From the NCBI RefSeq assembly GCF_037572415.1, contig NZ_JBBHLB010000009.1, forward strand, positions 62,001 through 126,000: 64,000 nt of DNA. Reading direction: 5' to 3'. Position numbers and translations under genes: made by a program. Shown in pieces: positions 8,988 through 17,015 of this stretch. Source of the DNA: Flavonifractor porci. GTDB lineage: Bacteria > Bacillota > Clostridia > Oscillospirales > Oscillospiraceae. The notes below the pieces were generated by a model. That model was given only the letters and a program-made list of their open reading frames with translations, did no database searches and was not told the DNA's origin. Each line of letters opens with the position of its first letter. Positions within the stretch are counted from its first letter, which is position 1.

Positions 8988-9400
8988 AGTACATGGGAAA
9001 CTTTTTCTCTCTGCCAAATGAGATCTTTCTCTTGGGACTGAGTTCCGGCGAGTTGGCGGTGTACTGCTATCTGCGCCGGTGCGAGAACCAGAAGACGCAC
9101 CAGTGCTGGCCCAGCTACAAGACCATCGGGGAGGCAGTCGGTATGTGCGCAAATACCGTGAGCCGGTATGTGAAAAAGCTGGAGGAGCATGGGCTCATTG
9201 TAGTGGAGCCCACTAAGGTCACAACAAAGGCTGGTGTGACGCGCAACGGGACCTTGCAGTTCACATTGCTCCCACCTCAGAATGTGATTGCCCGGCACTA
9301 CGAGGAAAAGCTGGCGGAACTGGAACTGACAACAGAACGGCAGCGGGTGCAAAAGTGCCTGGAGCAGCAGGCCAAGAACAGCCCGTATTCCCCAGCGTAA
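8984..9400 (+). CDS. Helix-turn-helix domain protein (HTH_36 type), possible replication/transfer regulator
   Basis: 138 residues from ATG 8984, with GGGAGG 6 bases upstream and a 4-base overlap with the preceding gene. Residues 5-80 (FFSLPNEIFLLGLSSGELAV, then YCYLRRCEN, PSYKTIGEAVGMCANTVSRY and VKKLEEHGLI) form a winged HTH as found in replication-initiator N-termini and regulators of Gram-positive elements. The C-terminal ~45 residues are charged and helical. It follows the excisionase-like gene and precedes the relaxosome genes, the usual order in MobP3-type elements. Whether it starts replication or only regulates cannot be told from the sequence. Confidence 0.75.
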   Translation: MKYMGNFFSLPNEIFLLGLSSGELAVYCYLRRCENQKTHQCWPSYKTIGEAVGMCANTVSRYVKKLEEHGLIVVEPTKVTTKAGVTRNGTLQFTLLPPQNVIARHYEEKLAELELTTERQRVQKCLEQQAKNSPYSPA

Positions 9401-9520
9401 GGCGCTGTGTGCCTTCTTTCGGTGTTGGGCAGAGTCCCTGCCCCACCAGGGGCTTTTGAGGCGGAATTGGGCCGCTTTCGGAAATGTCTCTGGGGACGAA
9501 AGAAAAAGCAGGATAAAGGC

Positions 9521-9576
9521 AAGGCGTCGACCGCGACGCCTTTGGCCGGTCACAACTGCCCGCAGTGCGGGCAGTT
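9521..9576. other. Candidate oriT: paired perfect inverted repeats before the mobilization genes
   Basis: Within the 300-base gap 9401-9705 that precedes the relaxosome gene there are two perfect hairpins. AAGGCGTCG/CGACGCCTT spans 9521-9542 with a 4-base loop. AACTGCCCGC/GCGGGCAGTT spans 9554-9576 with a 3-base loop. Neither has a T run, so they are not ordinary terminators. A further GGGG-TCAA-GCCCC hairpin sits at about 9679-9691. Clustered inverted repeats just upstream of a relaxosome protein and a relaxase are typical of oriT. The nick site was not identified. Confidence 0.45.
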
Positions 9577-9705
9577 TCAGGAGTTTCTGTGGGCGTTGGA
9601 AATGGGGTCAAAATCAGAGAGCAAACAGAGTTTTGCGGTCGTTATCCCCCAATGCTTACTCCCACAAGGAAAAAACAGGGGTCAAGCCCCGGAAAGGAGA
9701 TCATG

Positions 9706-10125
9706 ATGAGCAAAAAAGAGAAATTTCCTCTCTACCTCTCACCGGAGAAAAAAGCAACTTTGGAACGACGATATACGGAAGATGGCAGCCGCAGTCTCAC
9801 CGCTTTTATTGAGAATGCCATCGACTTTTATCTGGACTATCTCAGCGCCAACAACGCCGGATTGTTTCTTCCCACCTCGGTTCAGTCCTACCTGGACGGC
9901 CGGCTGGATCAGTTTGAAAATCGCATGGCGTCGCTGCTGTTCAAGCAGGCGGTGGAACTGGACATGGGTATGAGCACGCTGGCCGACTGCGTCAAGCTGG
10001 ACGAGGAGTATCTGCGCCGCCGCCGCGCCAACAGCATCGCCAATGTGAAGCGCACCAACGGCAGGCTGCGGTTCGAGCAGATCGTGAGAGATGCCAACGG
10101 GAGTGATGATGAGTGGCGAGACTGA
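9706..10125 (+). CDS. Relaxosome accessory protein, MobC/ribbon-helix-helix type
   Basis: 139 residues from ATG 9706; GGAG lies 6 bases upstream, and the ATG at 9703 is too close. The N-terminus (KEKFPLYLSPEKKATLERRY, then SRSLTAFIENAIDFYLDYL) fits a ribbon-helix-helix DNA-binding fold. It is followed by a long helical region and an Arg-rich tail (EEYLRRRRANSIANVKRTNG). It overlaps the relaxase start by 13 bases. Proteins of this kind bind oriT beside the relaxase. The assignment rests on fold pattern and position rather than a specific family match. Confidence 0.7.
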   Translation: MSKKEKFPLYLSPEKKATLERRYTEDGSRSLTAFIENAIDFYLDYLSANNAGLFLPTSVQSYLDGRLDQFENRMASLLFKQAVELDMGMSTLADCVKLDEEYLRRRRANSIANVKRTNGRLRFEQIVRDANGSDDEWRD

Positions 10126-12083
10126 TTGTCAAGAGTCCCTACATCAAGTGCGGCGGCGGTCAAGGTGCGGGCGGCTACATGAAGTATATTGCCACGCGGG
10201 AACGGGTGGAGATCATTCCAGATGACCGTCCGCCCACCCGCAAGCAGGAGCAGCTCATCACTAAACTGGTGAACGATTTTCCTGACACAAAAGGTTTGTT
10301 GGAGTATGAGGACTACACTACTCGTCCCACCAAGGCCAATGCCTCGTCTCTCATCACTCTGGCTTTGGAGGAGAACTGGTCCCAAGTACAATCATCTGAG
10401 GGCTACGCAAAATACATTGCCACTCGTCCTCGCGCTGAGCGTCTGGGTAACCATGGACTGTTTGGAGATGAGGATAGTGTGGATCTGGACAAGGCCATGT
10501 CGGAACTGGAGCACTACACAGGAAATGTGTGGACGCACATCATCTCGCTCCATCGGGAGGACGCGGAGCGCCTGGGCTATAACAACGCCCAGGCGTGGCG
10601 TTCTCTCCTGCGTACACACCGCAATGACATTGCTACTGCCATGCAGATCCCGCTCCAGGATTTCCGTTGGTACGCCGCCTTCCATGACGAGGGTAAGCAC
10701 CCCCATGTGCACATGATGGCGTGGTCGACACAGCCGGGAGAAGCATATCTGACACGGGACGGCATCCGCAATATCAAATCCACACTCACCAATCAGATCT
10801 TCAAACAGGAGATGCTCCATCTCTACGAACAGAAGTCTGAAAGCAGAGATGAACTGGTGCGGGAGACGCGAAATGCCATGCTGGAGTTATCACAGCAGAT
10901 GAGTGAGTCGGTCTGTGAGCATCCAGAGGCAGAGCAGATGATGCTGGATCTTGCGCAACAGTTGGGTGATGTGAAAGGTAAGAAGTCCTATGGGTATCTT
11001 CCAAAATCGGTGAAAAAGCAGGTAGACGAGATCGTAGACCAGATGGAACGGCTGCCGGTTGTGAACGAGTGCTACCAGAAGTGGTGGGACCTGCAGTGCA
11101 GAGTAAGTGACCTCTATTCAGAGAAGAAACGCCAGCGTCCGCCGCTGTCTCAGCAGAAAGAGTTCCGCGCTATTAAAAACGCAGTGATCCAGGAGGCCGA
11201 GCGTATTCGGCAAAATCAAATTTTCTTTGAGGACAGGGACATGGAGGATGGCGGTGGCTGGGTAGATGACCGGGAACTCACCTGGGTGTGCTGGGAACTG
11301 CGGGGGACGATTGAAAATGAAGAACTGCCTCTCGCGGAACGGGATGCTGCCGCAGCAAAGATGGAACAACTGGCCCAAACGGGTGACGCACATGCGCAAT
11401 ATTTTCTGGGACTGTTGTATCGAGACGGCGGACTGCTTGTTCCGGATACAGAGAAAGCCAAACATTGGTTGGAACAGGCAGCAAAGCAGGAGGCCCACGC
11501 CGCGCAATACTCCCTGGGCGGATTGCTTCTCTCTGACGATCCGGATGTGCGTGATCCGAGCGAAGGCATCCGTTGGATGAAAGCATCCGTCAAAAACGGA
11601 AACGACTACGCTGCCTATGTGTTGGGCAAGGAGTATCTCAGCGGTAAGCATGTGGTGAAGAATTCTGGCACAGCAGCGGAGTATCTCCACCAGGCGGCGC
11701 AAGCGGATAACCCTTGGGCACAGTATCTGCTGGGCAAACTGTACCTGATGGGCGAAGGTGTGGAACAGGATGATGACGCCGCCTACGAGTGGTTTCAGGC
11801 CGCAGCAGAACAGGGCCACACCTATGCGCAATTTTTTGTGGATCGGATGGAACAGCAGGGACAGCTTGTATCACCCAGCCTGCTGCTCTCGGCTACCCGA
11901 CTGCTCCATCATATGGGTAACATCTTCCGTGACAATGCGCCAACCACTCCAACCTCGGGTGGTATGCAGATTGACCGCAAGCGTTTCCAGAAGCTTCGGG
12001 AAAAGAAAATTGCCCTGGGGCACAAGCCAGATGACCATGAGGAAGAGCAGAATATGGGCGGCATGACCATGGGCGGATGGTAA
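10113..12083 (+). CDS. MobP3-type relaxase with C-terminal Sel1 repeats
   Basis: 656 residues from GTG 10113. The N-terminus (VKSPYIKCGGGQGAGGYMKY, then IATRERVE) is the hallmark of MobP3-family relaxases. The metal-binding motif III is HDEGKHPHVHMMAW (about 191-204). Relaxases nick one strand at oriT and stay covalently bound to pilot transfer. Residues about 420-590 contain four to five Sel1/TPR-like repeats (AQYFLGLLYRDGG, AQYSLGGLLL, AAYVLGKEYLSGK, AQYLLGKLYLMGEGV), likely a protein-interaction platform. A Gly/Met-rich tail ends the protein. It is the main transfer gene of the left-hand element and follows the relaxosome protein with overlap. Confidence 0.9.
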   Translation: MARLIVKSPYIKCGGGQGAGGYMKYIATRERVEIIPDDRPPTRKQEQLITKLVNDFPDTKGLLEYEDYTTRPTKANASSLITLALEENWSQVQSSEGYAKYIATRPRAERLGNHGLFGDEDSVDLDKAMSELEHYTGNVWTHIISLHREDAERLGYNNAQAWRSLLRTHRNDIATAMQIPLQDFRWYAAFHDEGKHPHVHMMAWSTQPGEAYLTRDGIRNIKSTLTNQIFKQEMLHLYEQKSESRDELVRETRNAMLELSQQMSESVCEHPEAEQMMLDLAQQLGDVKGKKSYGYLPKSVKKQVDEIVDQMERLPVVNECYQKWWDLQCRVSDLYSEKKRQRPPLSQQKEFRAIKNAVIQEAERIRQNQIFFEDRDMEDGGGWVDDRELTWVCWELRGTIENEELPLAERDAAAAKMEQLAQTGDAHAQYFLGLLYRDGGLLVPDTEKAKHWLEQAAKQEAHAAQYSLGGLLLSDDPDVRDPSEGIRWMKASVKNGNDYAAYVLGKEYLSGKHVVKNSGTAAEYLHQAAQADNPWAQYLLGKLYLMGEGVEQDDDAAYEWFQAAAEQGHTYAQFFVDRMEQQGQLVSPSLLLSATRLLHHMGNIFRDNAPTTPTSGGMQIDRKRFQKLREKKIALGHKPDDHEEEQNMGGMTMGGW

Positions 12084-12115
12084 GAGGCGAAAACAAATAC
12101 AGTGGAATAATCAGT

Positions 12116-12143
12116 GAGCCTCCCACACAGTTGCGGGAGGCTC
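12116..12143. terminator. Bidirectional hairpin between convergent genes
   Basis: Inverted repeat GAGCCTCCC (12116-12124) and GGGAGGCTC (12135-12143) between the relaxase stop and the end of the opposite-strand phosphoesterase. The T-rich tails are weak, but the convergent position supports a terminator. Confidence 0.65.
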
Positions 12144-12152
12144 CATCAAAAC

Positions 12153-12827
12153 TCAAATGAAGATTTCGGTTTCTATTCCGCCCACATAGAACTCAGCCAT
12201 GTCATCCAGGCGCAGGCAGGCCAGACGACGGTGGGGAGCGTTCAGGTTACCGCAGCCACAGTCGATGTCGATGATCCCGTTCCCGTGCCAGATAGAGGAA
12301 TCCTCGTCCATTCTGCCGGTGAGAAATACTGTAGGGGTGTGGCCGACGATGCAGATGGTGTCCGGATAGGGGCTTACGCTGTCTGGTTCTACCCGGCCCC
12401 AGATGCGGGTGTCGTGGTCGTCCCCTGGGAAACCGTGGACAAGATGGAATTTTTGATTGCCCACCGTGAGCTCCAGAGCATCCGGTAATTCAGAGAGGAA
12501 ACGCAGAATGCGGTTTCGCTTCTGGTGCGTGCAGTGGTAGAGCAGCTCCCGGTAGGTGGTCCCTCCGCCGTTCTGCCGCCACAGGTCGCGGGCACCGAAT
12601 TCGTTGTGGGGACCGAGGGTGCTCAGACACATCTGCTCGTGGTTGCCCAGGAGCATGGTCATGTTGGAGGCTTCCATGATCTGCTCCAGCAGATCGATGC
12701 CACCGGTGCCCCGGTCGATCACATCCCCAAGGATGTATAAATGGTCCGTATCAGAGAACCGGATCTGCTCCAGCATCCGAAGAAAGAAATCCCGTTCTCC
12801 GTGGAGATCTGCCATGCAGTAGATCAT
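12153..12827 (-). CDS. Metallophosphoesterase (calcineurin-like, serine/threonine phosphatase type)
   Basis: 224 residues from ATG 12827, with GGGAGGTG upstream. It shows the complete motif set of the PPP-like metallophosphoesterases: DLHG (residues 7-10), GDVIDRG (34-40), GNHEQM (60-65), HGFPGDDH near 149 and GHTP near 180, which together bind two metals. The closest relatives by pattern are the small bacterial serine/threonine or Ap4A-type phosphatases. It is the only - strand gene within the left-hand mobilizable element, convergent with the relaxase. Its substrate and its reason for being on the element are unknown. Confidence 0.88.
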   Translation of the reverse strand: MIYCMADLHGERDFFLRMLEQIRFSDTDHLYILGDVIDRGTGGIDLLEQIMEASNMTMLLGNHEQMCLSTLGPHNEFGARDLWRQNGGGTTYRELLYHCTHQKRNRILRFLSELPDALELTVGNQKFHLVHGFPGDDHDTRIWGRVEPDSVSPYPDTICIVGHTPTVFLTGRMDEDSSIWHGNGIIDIDCGCGNLNAPHRRLACLRLDDMAEFYVGGIETEIFI

Positions 12828-13029
12828 TCGTTACACCTCCCACAGCTAACACGGAGTAACCGCATCTTACCACAAGCTACGAATCGATACAAGACGGCGC
12901 GCAGGACTTGCGCTGCATAAACAAAAATAAGCGCCGGGCAATTGATAACAAATTGATAACTCGCTGGGATTGGGATGGCTATTGACCAAACCTTGTGGTA
13001 TGTTGTGTCGCTGATAGGAGGCGGTACAC

Positions 13030-13335
13030 ATGAACGACTACATGAGAGCCCTGCACCAGAGGTTCTACCGGGAGCCGGATTTCAGTGAGTTAGAAGAGGA
13101 CATTGAGAACACCCGCCAGGAAGTGCGTGACTGCCTGGACAAGCTGCAGCGGCGCAGGCTCATGCACTTGGTGGATACTCAAAATCTGCTGCGGGAGGAG
13201 ACTTCCTTGGCCAGCTTTATGGCCGGATTCAAACTGGCCTGGGGACTGAGCAAAGAGCTGGAGGTGGATGGTCTGTATTCCTTCGATGAGGAGGAGACAG
13301 AGCGCGTCTGCCGCCAGATGAGAGAGGAGGAATGA
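13030..13335 (+). CDS. Small helical protein, DUF6809-like
   Basis: 101 residues from ATG 13030, with AGGAGG 8 bases upstream. Almost entirely helical and acidic: two coiled segments (LEEDIENTRQEVRDCLDKLQ, then SLASFMAGFKLAWGLSKELE). The layout, a short N-terminal FYREP-type segment, a coiled coil and an FxxGFKLA-type helix, resembles the DUF6809 family common on Clostridial elements. It precedes the integrase by 4 bases and is probably cotranscribed with it. The direct repeats TTGATAAC at 12942-12949 and 12953-12960 upstream may be a regulatory or integrase-arm site. Confidence 0.6.
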   Translation: MNDYMRALHQRFYREPDFSELEEDIENTRQEVRDCLDKLQRRRLMHLVDTQNLLREETSLASFMAGFKLAWGLSKELEVDGLYSFDEEETERVCRQMREEE

Positions 13336-13339
13336 AACT

Positions 13340-14446
13340 ATGGGAAAGCGCAGACCGTCCGGGGACGGCATGGTCCGCAAGCGGGAAGATGGACGCTGGG
13401 AGGGTCGAATCGTAGTAGGGCACAAGGAGAACGGCGAACCTATCTTCCGATATCTATCCGCCAAGACGCAGAAGGAGCTGTTGAAAAAGCTCCATCAGAA
13501 TATCGAGGAATATCGGGATGTGGAACTGAGCGAGAACAGTAAAATGCCCCTGGGCCAGTGGCTGGACCGCTGGCTGGAGGAGTACGCCGCCCCCTCGGTG
13601 CGACCCTCCACTCTGGAGGGTTACCAGGGATATGTCGAGCGAAACATCAAGCCCTATTTGGGAGACAAGCCGGTGGCAAAAGTCACCCGAGAGGATGTCC
13701 AGAAGCTGTACCGGGAACTCCAGAAAAATGGTCGGAAAGAGTTCCATCCGGAGTATGGACACAAGCTGTCCAGTACGACCATCCGCCGCATCCACGGGGT
13801 ATTCCACCAGGCCATGGATGCGGCGGTGCGGGAAAACCTCATCGCCCGAAACCCCACCGAGGGCATCACCCTGCCCAAAAAGAAAACGGCCCCCAAGCAG
13901 ATCCTCAATGACGATCAGCTGGAGCGATTCATGGAGGCAATCCGGGCGGACAGTGTCTGGCACGACTTCTTCTACACCGAACTGACCACCGGCTTGCGGC
14001 AGGGTGAGATATGCGGCCTTATGTGGAGTGACTTCGACGAGGTACATGGAACGCTCTCCGTCCGCAGGACGCTCCATGTCCAGAAAGGTGGCAGGCTGGT
14101 TGCCGGTGAGACCAAGACGGGCACAGGAAAACGGACCATCACCCTGCCGCCCAGCACCGCCCAACTGCTGGCCCAGCGGAAGAAGCACTCCTACTCCCAG
14201 TGGATCTTCCCACATCCGCTTCGACCGGAGCAACCCACCAGTCCCGGCACCGCCTACAATCACTTAAAAACGCTGTTGAAACGGGCAGGGCTACCCAGCA
14301 TTCGCTTTCACGATCTCCGGCACCCGTATGTCAAGCACACGACAAAAAAATATAATTCTGAAAAGCAGAAAACCCAAACTACCAATCTTAGTGCTGATAG
14401 TCTGGGGTTTCTGTTTTTGCTTTTTATTCTACGACTTTGCCCGTAG
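13340..14446 (+). pseudogene. Tyrosine integrase truncated after the HDLRH motif
   Basis: ATG 13340 follows a GAGGAGG site. The first ~328 residues are a normal Tn916/phage-type tyrosine recombinase: arm-binding domain (GDGMVRKREDGRWEGRIVVG), core-binding SAM-like domain (LGQWLDRWLEEYAAPSVRPS), and catalytic domain with Arg in TTGLRQGEICGLMW and HDLRH at 14309-14323. After this the reading frame runs into unrelated AT-rich sequence and stops at 14446. The second His/Trp and the nucleophilic Tyr are missing, so the enzyme should be inactive. The break at about 14324 coincides with the left end of a second element carrying large serine recombinases, which suggests insertion into this gene. Confidence 0.88.
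14359..14421. repeat. Hairpin direct repeat, copy 1 (left)
   Basis: About 63 bases resembling 15419-15481. Both contain GAAAAGCAGAAAACCCAA, a loop with a GGT or TGG core, then TGGGTTTTC- or TGGGGTTTC-like sequence that pairs back, and a terminal T run. This copy lies just outside the end of the 14424-15338 gene and probably acts as its terminator on the - strand, where a long T run (14343-14349 read in reverse) follows. Confidence 0.8.
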
Positions 14447-15338
14447 TATAGGTGGGATTATCCCCATCATTTCCTTCAAAGACTACTTCTGTTGTAGCAC
14501 CGCATTCTTCACAACGGAGATATAGTTTTTTCACCATTCCATCTTCATCTGAATCATCACCATCAATGCTTAATTTCTTACTTTGGCAAACTGAGCAATG
14601 GTATTGAGAAAGTGGATCGAAAACTTTCTGAAGGATGTTTTCATAAACGCCAACAAGAGAAATACAAAGCGTAACACAGGTTGAGGCTTCGTAGTATGTA
14701 GCACTACGCGAATGTGTAATCTTATTGGCGTAATCCCAGGTGGATTCTGTTAGTTTCTTAATAATACTTCTGTAATCTGCGTTTTCCGATCCTTTCAAAT
14801 AGAACTGAATAAATAGTTCACATTTTCGCTTGAAATTTGATGCTTGGGGCTGCTCCCCATCACCAGCCATTGCAGGGTCATAAATGTGGTTGCCGAGTTC
14901 AATCAATGTTTCTCTGCACTGAACACCTATCGCTTGAAAATCTTCAATCTCCTTAGCGGTATCAATTAGCGCAGCGACACTTTTGAGCTTTCGGAAAAGT
15001 TGAGGAGCAATTTCTGCATCGAGCGTCACACCATTTACAAAATCCTCTGGACTATATTCACCCTGGGCTGCGCTCATTCTCTGCATTAAGCCCATGTGGA
15101 AAGAATACACTTCATCTGCTCCAAAATAATATGCACTTTGGGGATAGAGATTCATAGGAATCCCGTCGCCCTCCACTACCCACCAATCTCCATCAGTATC
15201 AGTTTTGACATTCCAGACACGTACATCAACACCTAAATCATCGAAGTGTTGCTCTGTTTTTGCACTCAATACTGTACGTTTCCCTTGAGATTGCCATTCT
15301 ACATAGCTTTTCACATCTTCAAATGTTCGATTTCCCAT
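14424..15338 (-). CDS. Unknown protein with C-terminal zinc ribbon, cargo next to the recombinases
   Basis: 304 residues from ATG 15338, with GGGGGA 6 bases upstream (a longer start at 15365 lacks a site). Residues about 130-240 are helical (FQAIGVQCRETLIELGNHIY, then WDYANKITHSRSATYYEA), a pattern seen in helical proteins of defence islands and loosely HEPN-like. The C-terminus is a zinc ribbon: CSVCQSKKL, then LRCEECG. No family name can be given with confidence. It is the outermost gene of the right-hand element, flanked by the two ~63-base hairpin repeats, and AT-richer than the recombinases. A defence or nucleic-acid-binding role is a guess. Confidence 0.6.
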   Translation of the reverse strand: MGNRTFEDVKSYVEWQSQGKRTVLSAKTEQHFDDLGVDVRVWNVKTDTDGDWWVVEGDGIPMNLYPQSAYYFGADEVYSFHMGLMQRMSAAQGEYSPEDFVNGVTLDAEIAPQLFRKLKSVAALIDTAKEIEDFQAIGVQCRETLIELGNHIYDPAMAGDGEQPQASNFKRKCELFIQFYLKGSENADYRSIIKKLTESTWDYANKITHSRSATYYEASTCVTLCISLVGVYENILQKVFDPLSQYHCSVCQSKKLSIDGDDSDEDGMVKKLYLRCEECGATTEVVFEGNDGDNPTYTTGKVVE

Positions 15339-15418
15339 TTTTGTTCCCCCTGGTACGGCTTTCATAGCAAATAGAATTTAACTATATTGTACCACTTGTT
15401 GTTCGACGATAAAAGCGC

Positions 15419-15481
15419 CGAAAAGCAGAAAACCCAAGCCACCAAGATGGATTTGATAGCCTGGGTTTTCCGTTTTTTGCA
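15419..15481. repeat. Hairpin direct repeat, copy 2 (right), terminator of the recombinase operon
   Basis: Second copy of the ~63-base repeat seen at 14359-14421. The arms AAAAGCAGAAAACCCAAGC and GCCTGGGTTTTCCGTTTT pair well. On the - strand it lies directly after the last recombinase stop (15489), so it probably terminates that operon. Confidence 0.8.
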
Positions 15482-15488
15482 CCTTCAA

Positions 15489-17015
15489 TTATTCAAAGAG
15501 GTCATGGATTTTGTAAACAATCTCAATGCGGTTGTTGGGGAATACATACACCTTTTCAATCAGTAGATCGGTCAGCTCGGAGGTTAGCACATCCGCTTCC
15601 GCAATCGAGTGAACGATCTCTTGTCGGCTGATTTGGCGGGCCTGTTCTTCTCGCTTCAGCTTTGCCTGGGCGGTGACAGCAGCATAGGCATTTTTGACTT
15701 TCAGTATTTCTGCGTCATAAACTGCTTTCTCCGATTTATATGTGTCCAGCTCGATCTGCCCCAAGAGGTACCGTTCAAAGAGAGATTGCTTCTGATCCCT
15801 CAAGGCTTCCAGCTGTTTCTCATACTCAGAGCATTTGGCAACGGTGGCCTCCAGGTGAATGGTGCCGTCCTCATGTACGGGAAACAGGATTTCCAGCTGC
15901 TTTTTCAAAGTGAGGAGGACTGCTTCTTCCAGACCGGCAGCATCTGCACGAACATCGCGGCAGCGGCTGTTCACATCGGCAGTAGAATGGCGGCACATAT
16001 AAAATGGTTTCTTTTGAGCGATGCGGGAGAGCGTATGGTCACAGCAGCCGCAATAGACTTTTCCTTTCAGTGGGTACTCTCTGGTTTTCTTGTTCGGCAA
16101 GGAAAATCGGCGCTGCACAGCCTGCACCTTTTCAAATAGTTCTTTATCAACGATTGCCGGATGATGGTCGGGAATAATGAACCATTTGTCCCGGTCCTTC
16201 CTGCGGCTCCGTGTGCCGCCCACTTCAATAACAGCACGACGCCCGATGACATAGGAGCCGATATAGCGTTCGTCCTCCAGGATACGGAGAACCGTAGCGC
16301 CACTCCAACGGCCACGGGTGCGGGAAACATCATGGAACTGCTGCCCATGAGCTGCTTTGTATTCTCCTGGGGTCGGGATACCTTGCTTGAACAGCTCTCT
16401 GGTAATGGCTGCCGCTCCAATGCCGGTTGCAGCAAGCTGGAAAATGAGCTGTACCACAGCAGCGGTTTCCGGATTCGGTTCCATTCTGCCATCGGCGCTT
16501 TTGCGATACCCGTAAGGGCAAACTTTGCTCTGGTATTCGCCGCGTTGCATTTTGGCGTACTTGGCGCTTTTGGTCTTGATGGACATATCGCGGCTGTAAT
16601 ACTCGCTGATTAGATACTTGAAAGCCACATCCATACCGCCGGTATCGCCCTTGTGCTGATCGCTGTCAAAATCATCGTTGATGGAAATGAACCGGGTGTG
16701 AAACAGCGGAAACACACGCTCAATGAAATAGCCAGTCTCAATGCTGTTTCGTCCAAATCGGGAAAAGTCTTTTACGATGATGCAGTCGATTTTATTGGCC
16801 CGTACCATCTCAATCAGCTCCTGGACTTTGGGGCGTTCGAAGTTTGTCCCGCTATACCCGTTGTCGATAAATTCAAGGACTTCTGCATTAGCGGACTCCG
16901 GCATGGAAGAAACAAACTCGTTCAGCGCAAGGTGCTGGTTTTCAATGCTCATACTGTCGTATTTATAATCCTCCAAGGAAAGGCGGATATAAAGGGCAAT
17001 CACATATTTCTGCAC
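15489..17015 (-). CDS. Large serine recombinase 3 (third gene of the tandem)
   Basis: 508 residues from GTG 17015, 8 bases after GGAGGTG and overlapping the previous recombinase by 16 bases. Order of parts: resolvase catalytic domain (ALYIRLSLEDYKY with Ser13, DNGYSGTNFERP, IVKDFSRFGRNSIETGYFIE), recombinase domain (YGYRKSADGRMEPN, WSGATVLRILEDERYIGSYV), zinc ribbon (CGCCDHTL, then MCRH) and a coiled coil (residues ~370-460). These enzymes integrate and excise elements through short attP/attB sites. Three tandem copies at an element end suggest that they act together or are individually specialised. Confidence 0.93.
   Translation of the reverse strand: MQKYVIALYIRLSLEDYKYDSMSIENQHLALNEFVSSMPESANAEVLEFIDNGYSGTNFERPKVQELIEMVRANKIDCIIVKDFSRFGRNSIETGYFIERVFPLFHTRFISINDDFDSDQHKGDTGGMDVAFKYLISEYYSRDMSIKTKSAKYAKMQRGEYQSKVCPYGYRKSADGRMEPNPETAAVVQLIFQLAATGIGAAAITRELFKQGIPTPGEYKAAHGQQFHDVSRTRGRWSGATVLRILEDERYIGSYVIGRRAVIEVGGTRSRRKDRDKWFIIPDHHPAIVDKELFEKVQAVQRRFSLPNKKTREYPLKGKVYCGCCDHTLSRIAQKKPFYMCRHSTADVNSRCRDVRADAAGLEEAVLLTLKKQLEILFPVHEDGTIHLEATVAKCSEYEKQLEALRDQKQSLFERYLLGQIELDTYKSEKAVYDAEILKVKNAYAAVTAQAKLKREEQARQISRQEIVHSIAEADVLTSELTDLLIEKVYVFPNNRIEIVYKIHDLFE

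Noticed and set aside
14324..14446. Extra C-terminal residues of the integrase as a genuine alternative end
   Set aside because: The residues have no similarity to integrases, include the hairpin repeat and a hydrophobic run, and lack the catalytic Tyr.
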